A DNA stretch of 64,000 nt, taken from contig CM062294.1 of NCBI GenBank assembly GCA_031216915.1, positions 395,117,217 through 395,181,216 on the forward strand, in the 5' to 3' direction. Shown one piece after another: positions 45,679 to 55,264 of this stretch. The notes beneath the pieces were generated by a model. That model was not told the DNA's origin, searched no databases, and saw only the letters and a list, made by a program, of their open reading frames with translations. The DNA is from Pictodentalium vernedei (taxonomy: Eukaryota; Mollusca; Scaphopoda; Dentaliida; Dentaliidae). A program made the translations under genes and the position numbers. Numbering within the stretch: position 1 is the first letter of the stretch; the number at the start of each line of letters is the position of its first letter.

Positions 45679-45944
45679 ACAAACAATGAAAAGAAGACCC
45701 GAAGAGCAGTGAAAAACAAACAAATGACTCAAAACAAGGAAGCAGGTTACAGCTCATAAAGTGCTTCCTCATTACAATTTATATGCAAGATTAGATTTAC
45801 AAAGCTATAACTTTTGCACACACACCGAGACAGGCACTAGGCAGAGGAGGTGCTACAGATACGAATGCACCTCTATACAAAACTGGAGTTCCACTTGAAG
45901 GTGTATCTCACATTTGTGATTTGAAAATATTCCTAAAATGGGAT

Positions 45945-46016
45945 AACCTCACTTACCCCCATATATCGTACTCTCTGTGGATTAGCCACAGAGAGTACGA
46001 TATATTGGGATAAGTT
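45945..46016. repeat. Hairpin element
   Basis: ATATATCGTACTCTCTGTGG then ATTAG then CCACAGAGAGTACGATATAT, with a partial outer match of AACCTCACTTACCCC to GGGATAAGTT. It lies about 270 bp after the stress-protein stop codon and could fall in its 3' UTR. Confidence 0.9.
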
Positions 46017-46019
46017 GTT

Positions 46020-47060
46020 TTAAAACATAAATGTTCTCGGTTGCTTATTGTTTCTTTGAAATACTGAGGCACTATACTCTCAGAACCATTAATAGCCTTG
46101 GGTGTGAAACCATATTCAAGTGCCCAGGCCTTTCAAAGAAACTGCTGTTGCATGGCCGTGATGTTACATGCCCTATATATATATATATATATAGTACACC
46201 GATCTATCGTTGTTCAATTTTGCCAGAATCACATATTAACAGAATTACATATATTGGCATAATATATATCTGAAAAATAAAATATGACTATCAACTTCAT
46301 CAATCCATTTTGTATGTACTTTTGCAAAAGTGCAAAAGTGATTATACTTTAGATTCTTAATTCCATATGTTACTTCCCCAGATATTACCAAAGAGCTCCA
46401 TTTAAAACTCACTTTTGAAAATGTTCTCATCTGGGATGGACCATGGTCACTCGACAGGGCCAGTGATTGCCACTTAGAACACCTTTTCCAACAAAATTCC
46501 TGGCTGATGCATCTGTCAGAATGCTAATTTTGACACTTCATGCACAATATATGTGTAGACTTTGGGTGGCAGGCCTTCTGATTTGAAAACCAAAGGTGCA
46601 CGGTCTAGAGTGAATTTGGTATTAGGGCCATGCAAATCGCAATGTATGGGTCAAATTTGAAGTGTGATTTGAATCAGCCAGAGGATTTCAAATAGAATCT
46701 TGAATCGAATCACAATTGTATAAAATATTTGATAGTGCACCTTCGCACATCAAATAATATTGCCAGTCTCCACTGGTCTCCAGTTAAGTAGTCTGTCTTC
46801 CAACCAGAATGTATTTCCCCTAATACAAGTAAACACGTCAAGACAACATGCAAATCTGTATTAACGGGAGCGTAGCTACCGCACATGCGACCATTTGATT
46901 CAGAAAGAGAATGTTTGTAACCTGCACTCAAATGGCATGAAGGTATTGCACATGTCAAGGCCACAGTGTTTTATAACAATAATTAAATGATAAATAAATC
47001 ACCCCCCAAAATAAATTAGACTAGATCATTTTTTGCCACAATGATATTTGTATATTTATT
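46020..47060. other. Unassigned interval
   Basis: A (TA)n run is at 46175-46193. AATCGAATCACAATTG-like words near 46690-46720 recall the GATTC-rich MITE at 9826. No gene found. Confidence 0.45.
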
Positions 47061-47824
47061 TTCTTTTTATTGGTGTTTAAAGTGACATATTTCTGCCCAA
47101 TGGCTAAATCGTGGCTGTGATATTTGTATATAGGCCTGTCATGTGTTAAAAATGAAACAAAGAAAAACACAGCTGAGACACAACTTTAAACTTCAGCGGT
47201 TATAGTACAGGTAAAAAAATGCATGGGGATTACGTCATGTACAGCGCAAGAACGCAATAGCATGACATCATGACTTTCATTCATAAAAAATCAATACACA
47301 GATGCTGAATAATTGTCAAAACAGACGCCGCTAAAAACTGTACCCAATCCTTTGATTCTGCCAACAAGTCAAGAAAGGGAGGAATATGGTTATTATGCTA
47401 AGTGGGTTTCCGGGGAGGTGTATATGCCCAGAGACAAGGTCTCAACTTCAATACACCATCTTGGAAACAATAACCTCTATGTATCGGACAGAGCCCTATT
47501 TGGCACGACAACTCGACTGTTTGGGCAAAGAAATAAAAAAGTAGAGAATTTCAGAAAGGAATCAAAGTGGTTACAGAAGCGAAACCTCCTTGATCTCTTC
47601 TTCTATTATCACGTCTCCCTCTCATCAAGGGAGACACCTTTGGAGATTTTGAGAACATTTCAATGTATCAAAAGTTTCCAAATAGGCATGGCTGAGATCG
47701 AATCAAATCAACCCATGCGGTTAATTTTGAATCAAAACAAATTTCGAAGCGTGGCAGAGCCCTATTTGTCACTCTTGGTTATTACCTCAGGTCTGAATTT
47801 TTAAATATGGTTTAGTTAGGAAGT

Positions 47825-47825
47825 T

Positions 47826-47860
<35 letters not shown>

Positions 47861-47861
47861 G

Positions 47862-47912
<51 letters not shown>

Positions 47913-48225
47913 TTGGTTTTTAACGACACCTTGTGTCAGACAGTTCTATGGGTGAAGGAAGCAGGAGTACCCGCAGAAAACCATCGGGCAGTGGCGAGTA
48001 ACCCTCAGCGTCCCCAACGTTCTAACTCTGCACAAGCAGGGTTGGCATTGGTTGATGACAGGTGCACGATCGACAATGTAATACGCCTTAGTACACAGTG
48101 CCGCCACGTGGGCAATCGAGATTAAGTTCCTTACCCAAGGACACAACGCAGTTACCCTTATCGGGGATCAAACCGTGGAGATTTCTGTTTGAAGTCCAAT
48201 ACCGTAACCACGGGGCCATCTCACT
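47825..48225 (-). mobile_element. tRNA-derived SINE with long (TTTA)n tail
   Basis: The 87-bp (TTTA)n tail (47828-47914) continues into TTGGTTTTTAACGACACC, GGAAGCAGGAGTACCCGCAG and CTAACTCTGCACAAGCAGGG. The minus-strand B-box GGTTTGATCCCC is at about 48161-48172. Confidence 0.85.
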
Positions 48226-48231
48226 TCAGTT

Positions 48232-48467
48232 CAGATGTTTTACCTAACCTGAAAAGCAGACGACACTTGCAAAAAAAATTCTTGAATAACTAATTTTTGT
48301 CATTTTTTGTCTCAATGTTTTTCATTTTTGTCTCGACGAGCTCGTTCCAATAAGGGGTCATAACCTATGTTTTTGAGACAAAAAATGAAAAAAATAATGA
48401 AAATTAATTGGCGATTTTTGAGAATAGCGCTAGCCGGTTTTGGTCGTTGCGTTGGGTAAAAGGTTAA
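48232..48467 (-). mobile_element. Foldback MITE, copy 14 (left inner arm deleted)
   Basis: It starts near TTTTACCTAACCTGAAAAGC and ends GTTGGGTAAAAGGTTAA. The left palindrome arm is replaced by a repeated TTTTTGTCTCAATG segment, whereas GACGAGCTCGTTCCAATAAG and GGGGTCATAACCTATG remain. It has lost its fold. Confidence 0.85.
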
Positions 48468-48934
48468 ATAAGCGAGAAAGCAGTAATGCAGTGGAACCCT
48501 GTTAATTGAACAGCCATTTCACTTAACAGGAATGTACAATTAACAGGAAATGGGGCATATCTTTTGGTCATAGACTATGCATTTAATCAATTTTGTCCCT
48601 ATGCCCTGATAAATTCTGTCTTTTGATTGGTCAGAATGCCTAGGACAAATGGCCATGGCATAGGGTGCAACCAACATCCGGAGGTATATGAGAGCGTGCA
48701 ACATCCAGTGTATAAGCGCACGCAAAACATTGGGGGTATATGGTTTAAATAAAAGCTTTTCGCATTCACTCGCCTCCGTATAAAAATCGAACAAAAAAAA
48801 ACACCCTGAAAATAGTCACAAATATCATCAGATTTCTGACAATTCGATCATACTCTGCTGTTATAAATTAAATAGGCGAATAATTAAATGAAACAACTTG
48901 AGAAAAATAAAATAAGAGCAAATATCGTTCACTC

Positions 48935-48998
48935 AGTTCCAGTGTGTTCTATGTGGCGATAGGCACATAGAACACAATGGAACTCGGGGGACGATAGG
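48935..48998. repeat. GTTCTATGTG palindrome, copy 3
   Basis: CAGTTCCAGTGTGTTCTATG, then TGGCGATAGG, then CACATAGAACACAATGGAAC. Same family as 24871 and 36710. Confidence 0.85.
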
Positions 48999-49182
48999 TA
49001 AACAAAATACTGTTTACTCGTTTCCTTAACGACCAACGGGATGTAACTCTATCTGTTGTTTTCTGCGTTTGTAAAAACAAACTTTATTCACGAATTTGGT
49101 CCAACTTTTTACAGAGCGTGAGAAACGCGTCCGCAAATTTTTCTCCACTGTGTTTCTATTGTGTTTCAAACGGGACAAAAAC

Positions 49183-49376
49183 GTTATCTCCGTCAACATG
49201 TATGGTATGTGGAGATTTAATACCTGGATGTCTCATCTGAACGCCTCACCTGCGGCTCGTTGTTTAAAAACCGACACCCAGGTATTAAATCTCGATATAC
49301 CATACATGTTGGCGGAGATAACTTATAATACCCTGTTTGACAGACCTCACTGAGCTCTGTCAAACAAGATATAATA
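49183..49376. repeat. Hairpin element, ~50-bp arms, plus a small hairpin
   Basis: GTTATCTCCGTCAACATGTA and GGAGATTTAATACCTGG pair with CCAGGTATTAAATCTC and TACATGTTGGCGGAGATAAC around a ~40-bp loop. Immediately after, TGTTTGACAGACCTCACTGA and GCTCTGTCAAACA form another hairpin. Confidence 0.88.
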
Positions 49377-49939
49377 GATTAAATACCTGTGTGCATTGGA
49401 TGTTTTACAGAAAAACAATGTCTACAAATTACAGTGGATGTTAAAGTACTTCTTTGACAGAGTACAGGATTTATTATTCAGTTATTAGAAGTTTACTTTA
49501 TAGCCTATAATCATTCAACTCTTAAGCCGCCATATAGTCATAAACTACCCCTCCCTTTTATATTGATTTGAGAAAGTCGTTCCAATTGTATTCCTCCTCG
49601 AGAACTCGACAGGTGGGCTGCATTTATTTTGACAATATTTTACATTGTTGGCTACCTGTAAAGGCAGCTAGTAATAATGTAGAAACACTGTTAAGTAATC
49701 CGCAGTTGTGTACATGTATAAACGGTAGTTATTAACGTAAAATTAATCTGACAACTGAAGGGTTAACAGGCCAAATTTGTACTAAATGTATGGCAAATGG
49801 TTTTGTGTTTGGAAATTATATTCAGTTAACACGGTTATTCAATTAGGAGATACCCATGTGGATGGGTTCTACTGTAGTGAGTTTTGTTCACTACTGACGG
49901 AACATTACTCTGCTGTGATCAGAAAAGAGGACAGAAATT

Positions 49940-50075
49940 TCGACTGAATTTATTTATTTATTTATTGGTGTTTAAGGTCACATATGTCTGCACAATGGCC
50001 AATTGTGACGGCAACATGGAGATAACGCCAAGTCCAGCTAATTGATTACACCCATGTTGCCCAATTTAGAGGTCA
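49940..50075 (-). mobile_element. SINE-like repeat sharing the GGTCAC tail (partial)
   Basis: ATTTATTTATTTATTGGTGT, TTAAGGTCACATATGTCTGC, ATGGCCAATTGTGACGGCAA and CCCATGTTGCCCAATTTAGA keep the family order; it ends where the LINE begins. Confidence 0.7.
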
Positions 50076-51250
50076 TATTTAACTGATCGATCGCAAGCTG
50101 TTCGTATGTATTCAAGATGTCAACTCGGGGAGGGGGTGGGGGCGGTGTCGCTGCGGTAACCGGTTCTCGTCAGATCACCGAAGTTAAGCAATGTCGAGCC
50201 CGGTTAGTTCCTCGGTGGTTCTCTCCGGGTACTCCGGCTTCCTCCACCCGTAAAACTGTCGCGGTCATGATTAGCCATTGTGCATAAGTATGTGACCTTA
50301 CACACCAAAAAAATAAATAAATAAATGTCAACTCAGATTTTCAGCATATGCCTTATGGCGTACCACAAGGATCGGTGTTAGGTCCTCTGTTTTTTATCAT
50401 ATTCACAACTCCATAACGGGGATAGCAACAACTTTTGGCATACAAATACATCTTTATGCTGATGACACACAACAACTGTACATCTGTTACCAACCATCTT
50501 CCCAGACAGAATGAACTGACAACATCATAAGTTGAGTAAATGAAATACACAGTTCGATGACAAATAATTTCTTGAAGTTGAATCCAGAAAAGACGGAATA
50601 TCTACTATTTGGATCAAAACACCAAGTCATAAAATTAAAAGCTGAAACAATAGTTATTGCATCGCAGCAAGTTTCACCTGTCCATCGTACCAAAAACATT
50701 GACGTCTTCTTAGACTCTCACATGACAATGCTCATCCAAATTAAATCAATATGTTCGGCTTCGTACTTTCATCTCCACAATATTGCAAAAATAAGAAAAT
50801 ACTTATCTACCAACTCAACAGAAAAATGAATTCACGCTCTGGTGACAACTAAAATTGACTTTCACAATTCAATTTTATATGGGCTACCGGACTGTCATCT
50901 CAGTATGATCCAACATGTTCAAAATTCAGCTGTTAGATTAATAGCGGGTGTTAAAAAATCAGATCACTTTACATCTGTCCTCAAAAGTTTACACTGGCTA
51001 CCGATAAAAGAACAATTGCTTCCAAGATCCTTCTACAGACTTTCAAGGCTCTCCATCATCTTGCACCGCAATACATATCAGACCTTAAAAAGGAACCTTC
51101 GATCTTCCTCAAAACTCTGCTTGACTGTTCGTAAGGTGAATTTAGAAACTGGGAAGCGAGCCTTTTCATTTGCTGCACCATTCCTCTGGAATCAGATACA
51201 AGGACACATGAAGAACTTGGACAATTTTCCGTCATTCAAAAAGAATTGAT
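50076..51250 (+). pseudogene. LINE reverse transcriptase (L2-like) fragment, interrupted by a SINE
   Basis: When the SINE at 50127-50324 and one target repeat are set aside, the reading runs RKLFVCIQDVNSDFQHMPYG, then the RT motif YGVPQGSVLGPLFFI. Further frames give YADDTQQLYI (catalytic YADD), NFLKLNPEKTEYLLFGSK, SILYGLPDCHLSMIQHVQNS with AVRLIAG, and SLHWLPIKEQL with FAAPFLWNQI. The motif order is that of L2/Jockey-like LINEs. Stops and frameshifts (about 50360-50530, 50830) show that it is inactive. The 3' end lies near 51250. Confidence 0.88.
50127..50324 (+). mobile_element. 5S-rRNA-derived SINE with 10-bp target duplication
   Basis: The direct repeat ATGTCAACTC occurs at 50117-50126 and 50325-50334. 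The insert begins with G-rich text and a 5S-rRNA-like block (50158-50212: CCGGTTCTCGTCAGATCACC, GAAGTTAAGCA, GCCCGGTTAGTTC). A middle CTCCGGGTACTCCGGCTTCC block is shared with the tRNA SINEs. The tail GGTCATGATTAGCCATTGTG, TATGTGACCTTACACACC is followed by (AAAT)n. Pol III internal promoter sequences of 5S origin would allow its transcription. It splits a LINE. Confidence 0.92.
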
Positions 51251-51364
51251 AACTTTCTTATTCAAAAATCAATTTTGTGATTAATTTATTTACAAAGGAA
51301 CTTTAAGCGCATTAGAAACGCAAGTGATTCCAGCGCCAAACTTATACTGCATATTATTATTATT

Positions 51365-51485
51365 ATTACTTCCACCCCAGGCATTAGTGACTGGGTCCTA
51401 TATTACCAGTACAATACCGAGCTTGTTTACTACAGTAAACAAGCACTGCTTCACTTACTAGTGGTCCCACATAGCGATCCATTAA
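51365..51485 (-). repeat. GGTCAC-tail repeat, internal fragment
   Basis: ACTTCCACCCCAGGCATTAG, TGACTGGGTCCTATATTACC, TTTACTACAGTAAACAAGC and CTGCTTCACTTACTAG match the body of the repeat family without its tail. Confidence 0.65.
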
Positions 51486-51944
51486 CACTTTACTGTCCAC
51501 ATTTGTGATCTCAGCCCTGTAATATATACATTACCGTTTGTACCGACAAAAAGTATATTTGATGATTGACGATGAGATGCAAAGATGTTACCAGGGTTGT
51601 CATAGGTACTCAGTACCGGTACCGGTACCGGTGGTACTGGCCTGTCAGTACCGGTACCGGTACCGCTATACTAGTACCGGTCATGGGTAGGTACCACCCA
51701 TATATCATTTCCTGCTTTGTACCCCCCCCCCCCCAGTCCCTGGTTTATAACTTAAGATAAATATAATAATAACAAATAATATAATATAATAATATATAAC
51801 AATAAATAATATAATATAATACAATAATATTATATAAATATAAATATATAAATATAAATAAATAGATATAAATCAGGAGCTATGACACCTCACACTATCC
51901 TGTGGCATTGTCATGGCAACACACATTGATCATAAATTGAAGAG

Positions 51945-51951
51945 TATAAAA
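51945..51951 (+). promoter_or_regulatory. TATA box of the hAT transposase gene
   Basis: TATAAAA stands about 120 bp before the preferred start codon at 52066. Transcription starting some 25-30 bp downstream would begin near or after the more distant ATG at 51964, which argues against that earlier start. Confidence 0.55.
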
Positions 51952-52065
51952 GACTAGCCGCCATTGTCTTGGAAATTAGTTAGAATCATTCTCTGCTTCG
52001 CAGAACTACACACAACCTTGCTTTTCTTTTGTGATCAGTTGAAAGTTGAACTGTATTATCGGGAT

Positions 52066-54066
52066 ATGGCTTCAAATTCGAAAAGCCAAGTATGGGACTA
52101 TTTTGTCTGTGATAAAGATAAAAAGAAGGCGTCTTGTGAGAAATGTAAATTATCCATTACACGAAATGCGGGTAGTACCAGCGGTATGAAAAAGCATTTG
52201 TTGAAGGTACATAACATCAAACTTGGGGTAAAAGTGGGTGAAGATGAACCTGAGGCCAAAAAGCAACGTGTAGAACAACAGAAGATAACTTCGCTCTTCA
52301 AACCACAACGAGAAAGTCTACAGAAAAAACTTAGTAAGCTAGCTGCTTTGGATGCTATGTCACTCAATCGCATGGTAAAAAGTGAGTTTGTTCGAACAGC
52401 AGTTGAAGATAGAGGCGATAAAATGCCTAAAAGCCACAACACAGCGAAAAAATATATCATGCAAGAATATTCTGAGAGGAAAGCCGAAGTGAAGGAAAAG
52501 TTTGCTAAAATGCTTGATGAAAGTGTACGGTTTGGAATGACACTCGACGAGTGGACGTCTTTGAGAAATAGACGTTACGTGAATATAAATCTTCATGTGG
52601 AGGGTGAGCACTGGAATCTTGGTTTGGTCCGAGCTGTTGGCTCTATCACTGCTGATCGCACAATTGAACTTGTGAAGAAAAAACTACAGAAGTTCGGTAT
52701 CAATTTCAACGATCCCGTCAAGCAATGCCACATAATATCTGTCACGTCCGACGGGGCTTCCGTAATGATATCTTTGGGAAGGAAGATTGAAGAAAACCAC
52801 GTCGCTTGTTATGCACACGGTATTCATTTATCAGTACAAGACGTCTTTTACAAAGGGAAAGAAGTTGAAGTTGTAGATGATGATAAATGCGATGATGATA
52901 TCAATGAGGCTGATGAAGATGATGAAATAGAGGATGGAGATGATGAAAGCGAGGATGATGATGAAGATGAAAATGATGACGAAGAGGCTGAAGTTCCGCG
53001 ATTTAGTACTACGGTGGCTGATACTATCAATAAAGTCAGGAAACTAGTGGTGAAAATTCGCAGAAGCCCACTTAAAAATGATAAACTCCAACAATACAGC
53101 AAAGAAGCACTTGGAAAGGAGTTGGTACTCATACGAGATAATAAAACAAGATGGAACTCGTGTGTAGACATGTTGGAAAGATTCCTGAAGTTGAGGCATT
53201 GTTTAAATAAACTTATGATAGATTTTGCCGAGTTAAAAATTGAATTTTCAACCCAAGAAATTAAAGCAATTGAAGATATGGTCGCTACACTTAAACCTGT
53301 GAAAATCGCCGTCAAGAAACTCCAAGACAGGGATATGAATCTTCTCCGTGCCGATGCTATATTTACATTCTTGTTCAAGGAGTTGGACAAGTTAGAGGGA
53401 GCGCGAGCTCAGAACATAAAGGCATCTTTACAAAGAAGGTTCAACGATCGTCGTCCCCACAAACTACTCGATGCTTATCACTACTTGCATAATCCGGATT
53501 CTCTGAAATCAGTTCCACTTCCACCCAACAACATATTCAAGATGGGTAGCAAATCGTCCATCAGAGATACTATCAGTCGACTTTACGATCAGCTACATCG
53601 TAGAATAGAGGTCACTGAAAATGATGATGAGGATGATGATAAAACTGGTGAAGCGACGGGAACTCAGAACAAAGATGGAAATGAAGATGAAGAAATGGAC
53701 AAGGGTGTGCAGCGAAGTGAGAATGATGAAGAGGACGAATCTTCAGTAGAAAAAGCGATGCTCGCTTCCTTGAACGCTGAGTTGAGAAATGTGGAAAATT
53801 CCTCAGCCGCAAATCAGGAATGTTCTTCGTTGTCAAGACCACTAAGCAGTGATTTCAAAATTTGGGAGTCTACTAAGGTCAGGCCGAAAAGACTAGAATT
53901 AGTCTACAAGAACCTAGGATCAGTTCAACCAACTAGCGTTGAACCGGAGCGAGCCTTCTCAGCATGTGCACATGTTATAACGAAAATACGGAACCGTATG
54001 AGCGATGAACTTTTGGACACTCTCACTTTTTTGAAATGTCAGTATTTGAAAGAGATCAAGAACTAG
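52066..54066 (+). CDS. hAT-family transposase with BED zinc finger
   Basis: The open frame extends upstream to 51964 (700 codons), but the start at 52066 is preferred, because the BED domain begins right after it (MASNSKSQVWDYF) and a TATA box lies at 51945; this gives 666 residues. Numbered in the long frame, the BED zinc finger has C58, C61, H78 and H83. The RNase-H-like core shows D195 in GMTLDEWTS, D263 in VTSDGAS, and C282..H285..H288 in CYAHGIHLS. TRWNS follows near 396. An acidic linker (roughly 303-343) and a second acidic stretch (550-595) are unusual in length. The C-terminal dimerisation region ends with QPTSVEPERAFSAC, holding the likely catalytic Glu at 662. No stop or frameshift breaks the frame. 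The enzyme would cut and rejoin the flanking element; it acts in the nucleus. Confidence 0.95.
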   Translation: MASNSKSQVWDYFVCDKDKKKASCEKCKLSITRNAGSTSGMKKHLLKVHNIKLGVKVGEDEPEAKKQRVEQQKITSLFKPQRESLQKKLSKLAALDAMSLNRMVKSEFVRTAVEDRGDKMPKSHNTAKKYIMQEYSERKAEVKEKFAKMLDESVRFGMTLDEWTSLRNRRYVNINLHVEGEHWNLGLVRAVGSITADRTIELVKKKLQKFGINFNDPVKQCHIISVTSDGASVMISLGRKIEENHVACYAHGIHLSVQDVFYKGKEVEVVDDDKCDDDINEADEDDEIEDGDDESEDDDEDENDDEEAEVPRFSTTVADTINKVRKLVVKIRRSPLKNDKLQQYSKEALGKELVLIRDNKTRWNSCVDMLERFLKLRHCLNKLMIDFAELKIEFSTQEIKAIEDMVATLKPVKIAVKKLQDRDMNLLRADAIFTFLFKELDKLEGARAQNIKASLQRRFNDRRPHKLLDAYHYLHNPDSLKSVPLPPNNIFKMGSKSSIRDTISRLYDQLHRRIEVTENDDEDDDKTGEATGTQNKDGNEDEEMDKGVQRSENDEEDESSVEKAMLASLNAELRNVENSSAANQECSSLSRPLSSDFKIWESTKVRPKRLELVYKNLGSVQPTSVEPERAFSACAHVITKIRNRMSDELLDTLTFLKCQYLKEIKN

Positions 54067-54509
54067 AATTACTATCGAGAACCAGTATCAGTATATAAAA
54101 TAAGACTGAAAATTTGACTGTTTTGACATTTGTGTTTTTCTGAGTTGCAAGTTGCGACAAGTTTAGGTTGAAACAAATTTATCCAAATACAAATTTATTT
54201 CCCACAAACCACATGTGTTGTTGATTTTTTGTTTTCACTAGTTCAGTAAATATGCGTACCAGCTTTTCGTAGGCGATTTTGAACTTCCGTGTAGTTTTTT
54301 GGTTTATTATAATCGTCTGGTATACTGGTACCGGCAGGTACCGGTACTGGTACCGATACCATGGCACTAAAGCAGTACCGGTACCGGTACCGACAATGTG
54401 GTACCGGCCTCAAAAATGACAACCCTGGATGTTACTCTCTTGAAAATATTCTTAATGGAGTTTCAAATATTTGCATTGCATTGTATGTTTGTCTGCTTGT
54501 TCAGAGGGG

Positions 54510-54764
54510 TTAACCCATTACCTAACATAACGGCCAAAATCGGCCAGCGCTAGTCACAAAAATCACCATTCAATTTTCTTTATTTTTTAATTTTTTGTCT
54601 CAAAAACATAGCTTATGGACCCTCATTGGAACGAGCTTGTCGAGCTCGTTCCATGAGGGCTAATAAGCTATGTTTTTGAGGCAAAAAATGAAAAAAATTA
54701 GTTATTCAAGAATAAAATTTTATTTGCAAGTGTCGTCCGCCTTTCGTGTTAGGTAAAGGGTTAA
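54510..54764 (+). mobile_element. Foldback MITE, copy 15
   Basis: It begins TTAACCCATTACCTAACATA and ends TTAGGTAAAGGGTTAA. Arms AGCTTATGGACCCTCATTGG and ATGAGGGCTAATAAGCT surround AACGAGCTTGTCGAGCTCG. Its right flank (ACAACACTTTCAACAGCC) is SINE tail text that normally reads TTTAACGACAC, so it probably entered there. Confidence 0.88.
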
Positions 54765-55230
54765 ACAACACTTTCAACAGCCAAGGTCACATCGCATCGG
54801 ACAGTATTATAGGTGGAGGCTAATTTACCCAGAAAGAACAACCAAGCAGCAGTAAGCCACTGTCAGGCACCTCAGCTAACTAACACTGTACCGTCAGTGT
54901 TAGCAGCCTTTGAATGCAAGTACACAATCGATGTACAATGTGCTTAACCCTTTACTCAACGCAGGCGATATCAAAATTTGAGCTCGTTCCAACGAGGGGT
55001 CACATGATATGTTTTTGTTGAAATGGTTTGAAATTTTTTTTTTCATCTGCTGAATTTTCATATTACGCGTGCGGATACGGCCGATTCGTTGGGTAAAGGG
55101 TCAAGTACACAGCACCTATGTGGGAAATTGTAATTAAGTGTCTTGCCACATTTACTGCTGGTTAGGATCAAACCATTGATCTTTCAGTTTAAAGTCCAAT
55201 GCTCTAACAACCGAGCTACAGTGCCCTGTT
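54765..55230 (-). mobile_element. tRNA-derived SINE carrying a nested MITE
   Basis: The body (AAGGTCACATCGCATCGGAC, ACTGTCAGGCACCTCAGC, AGTGTTAGCAGCCTTTGAAT) is split within GTGCTTAAGTACACAGCACC by copy 16. The minus-strand B-box GGTTTGATCC is at about 55167-55176; the head ends near AGGGCACTGTAGCTCGG. Confidence 0.82.
54944..55104. mobile_element. Foldback MITE, copy 16 (short subfamily)
   Basis: It begins TTAACCCTTTACTCAACGCA and ends GGGTAAAGGGTCAA. It keeps only the right palindrome arm, GAGCTCGTTCCAACGAGG and GGTCACATGATATG, and shares the ATCATG state and GCCGATTCGTTGGG end with copy 1. Confidence 0.82.
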
Positions 55231-55264
55231 GAATTTTATATTTCAAGTCCTGATTCTCTAAAGA

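Larger units (their letters stand above)
51592..54427 (+). mobile_element. Complete autonomous-looking hAT transposon
   Basis: The 2,836-bp element begins CAGGGTTGTCAT and ends ATGACAACCCTG, perfect 12-bp inverted termini. The 8-bp direct repeat GATGTTAC (51584-51591 and 54428-54435) is a perfect target-site duplication of the length typical for hAT. Both subterminal regions are packed with GGTACCGGTACC motifs (51613-51700; 54325-54405), presumably transposase-binding sites. The interior has a single uninterrupted transposase gene. Perfect duplication and termini suggest recent insertion. Confidence 0.96.

Noticed and set aside
47313-47804. 163-codon ORF
   Set aside because: No recognisable domain. 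A direct repeat AGAGCCCTATTTG(G/T)CAC lies at about 47492 and 47755, so it is probably non-coding repeat sequence.
50158-50212. 5S rRNA gene
   Set aside because: Only about half of the 5S sequence is present, fused to a SINE tail and flanked by a target duplication.
52848-53390. 180-codon serine-rich ORF on the minus strand
   Set aside because: It is the antisense shadow of the acidic part of the hAT transposase.
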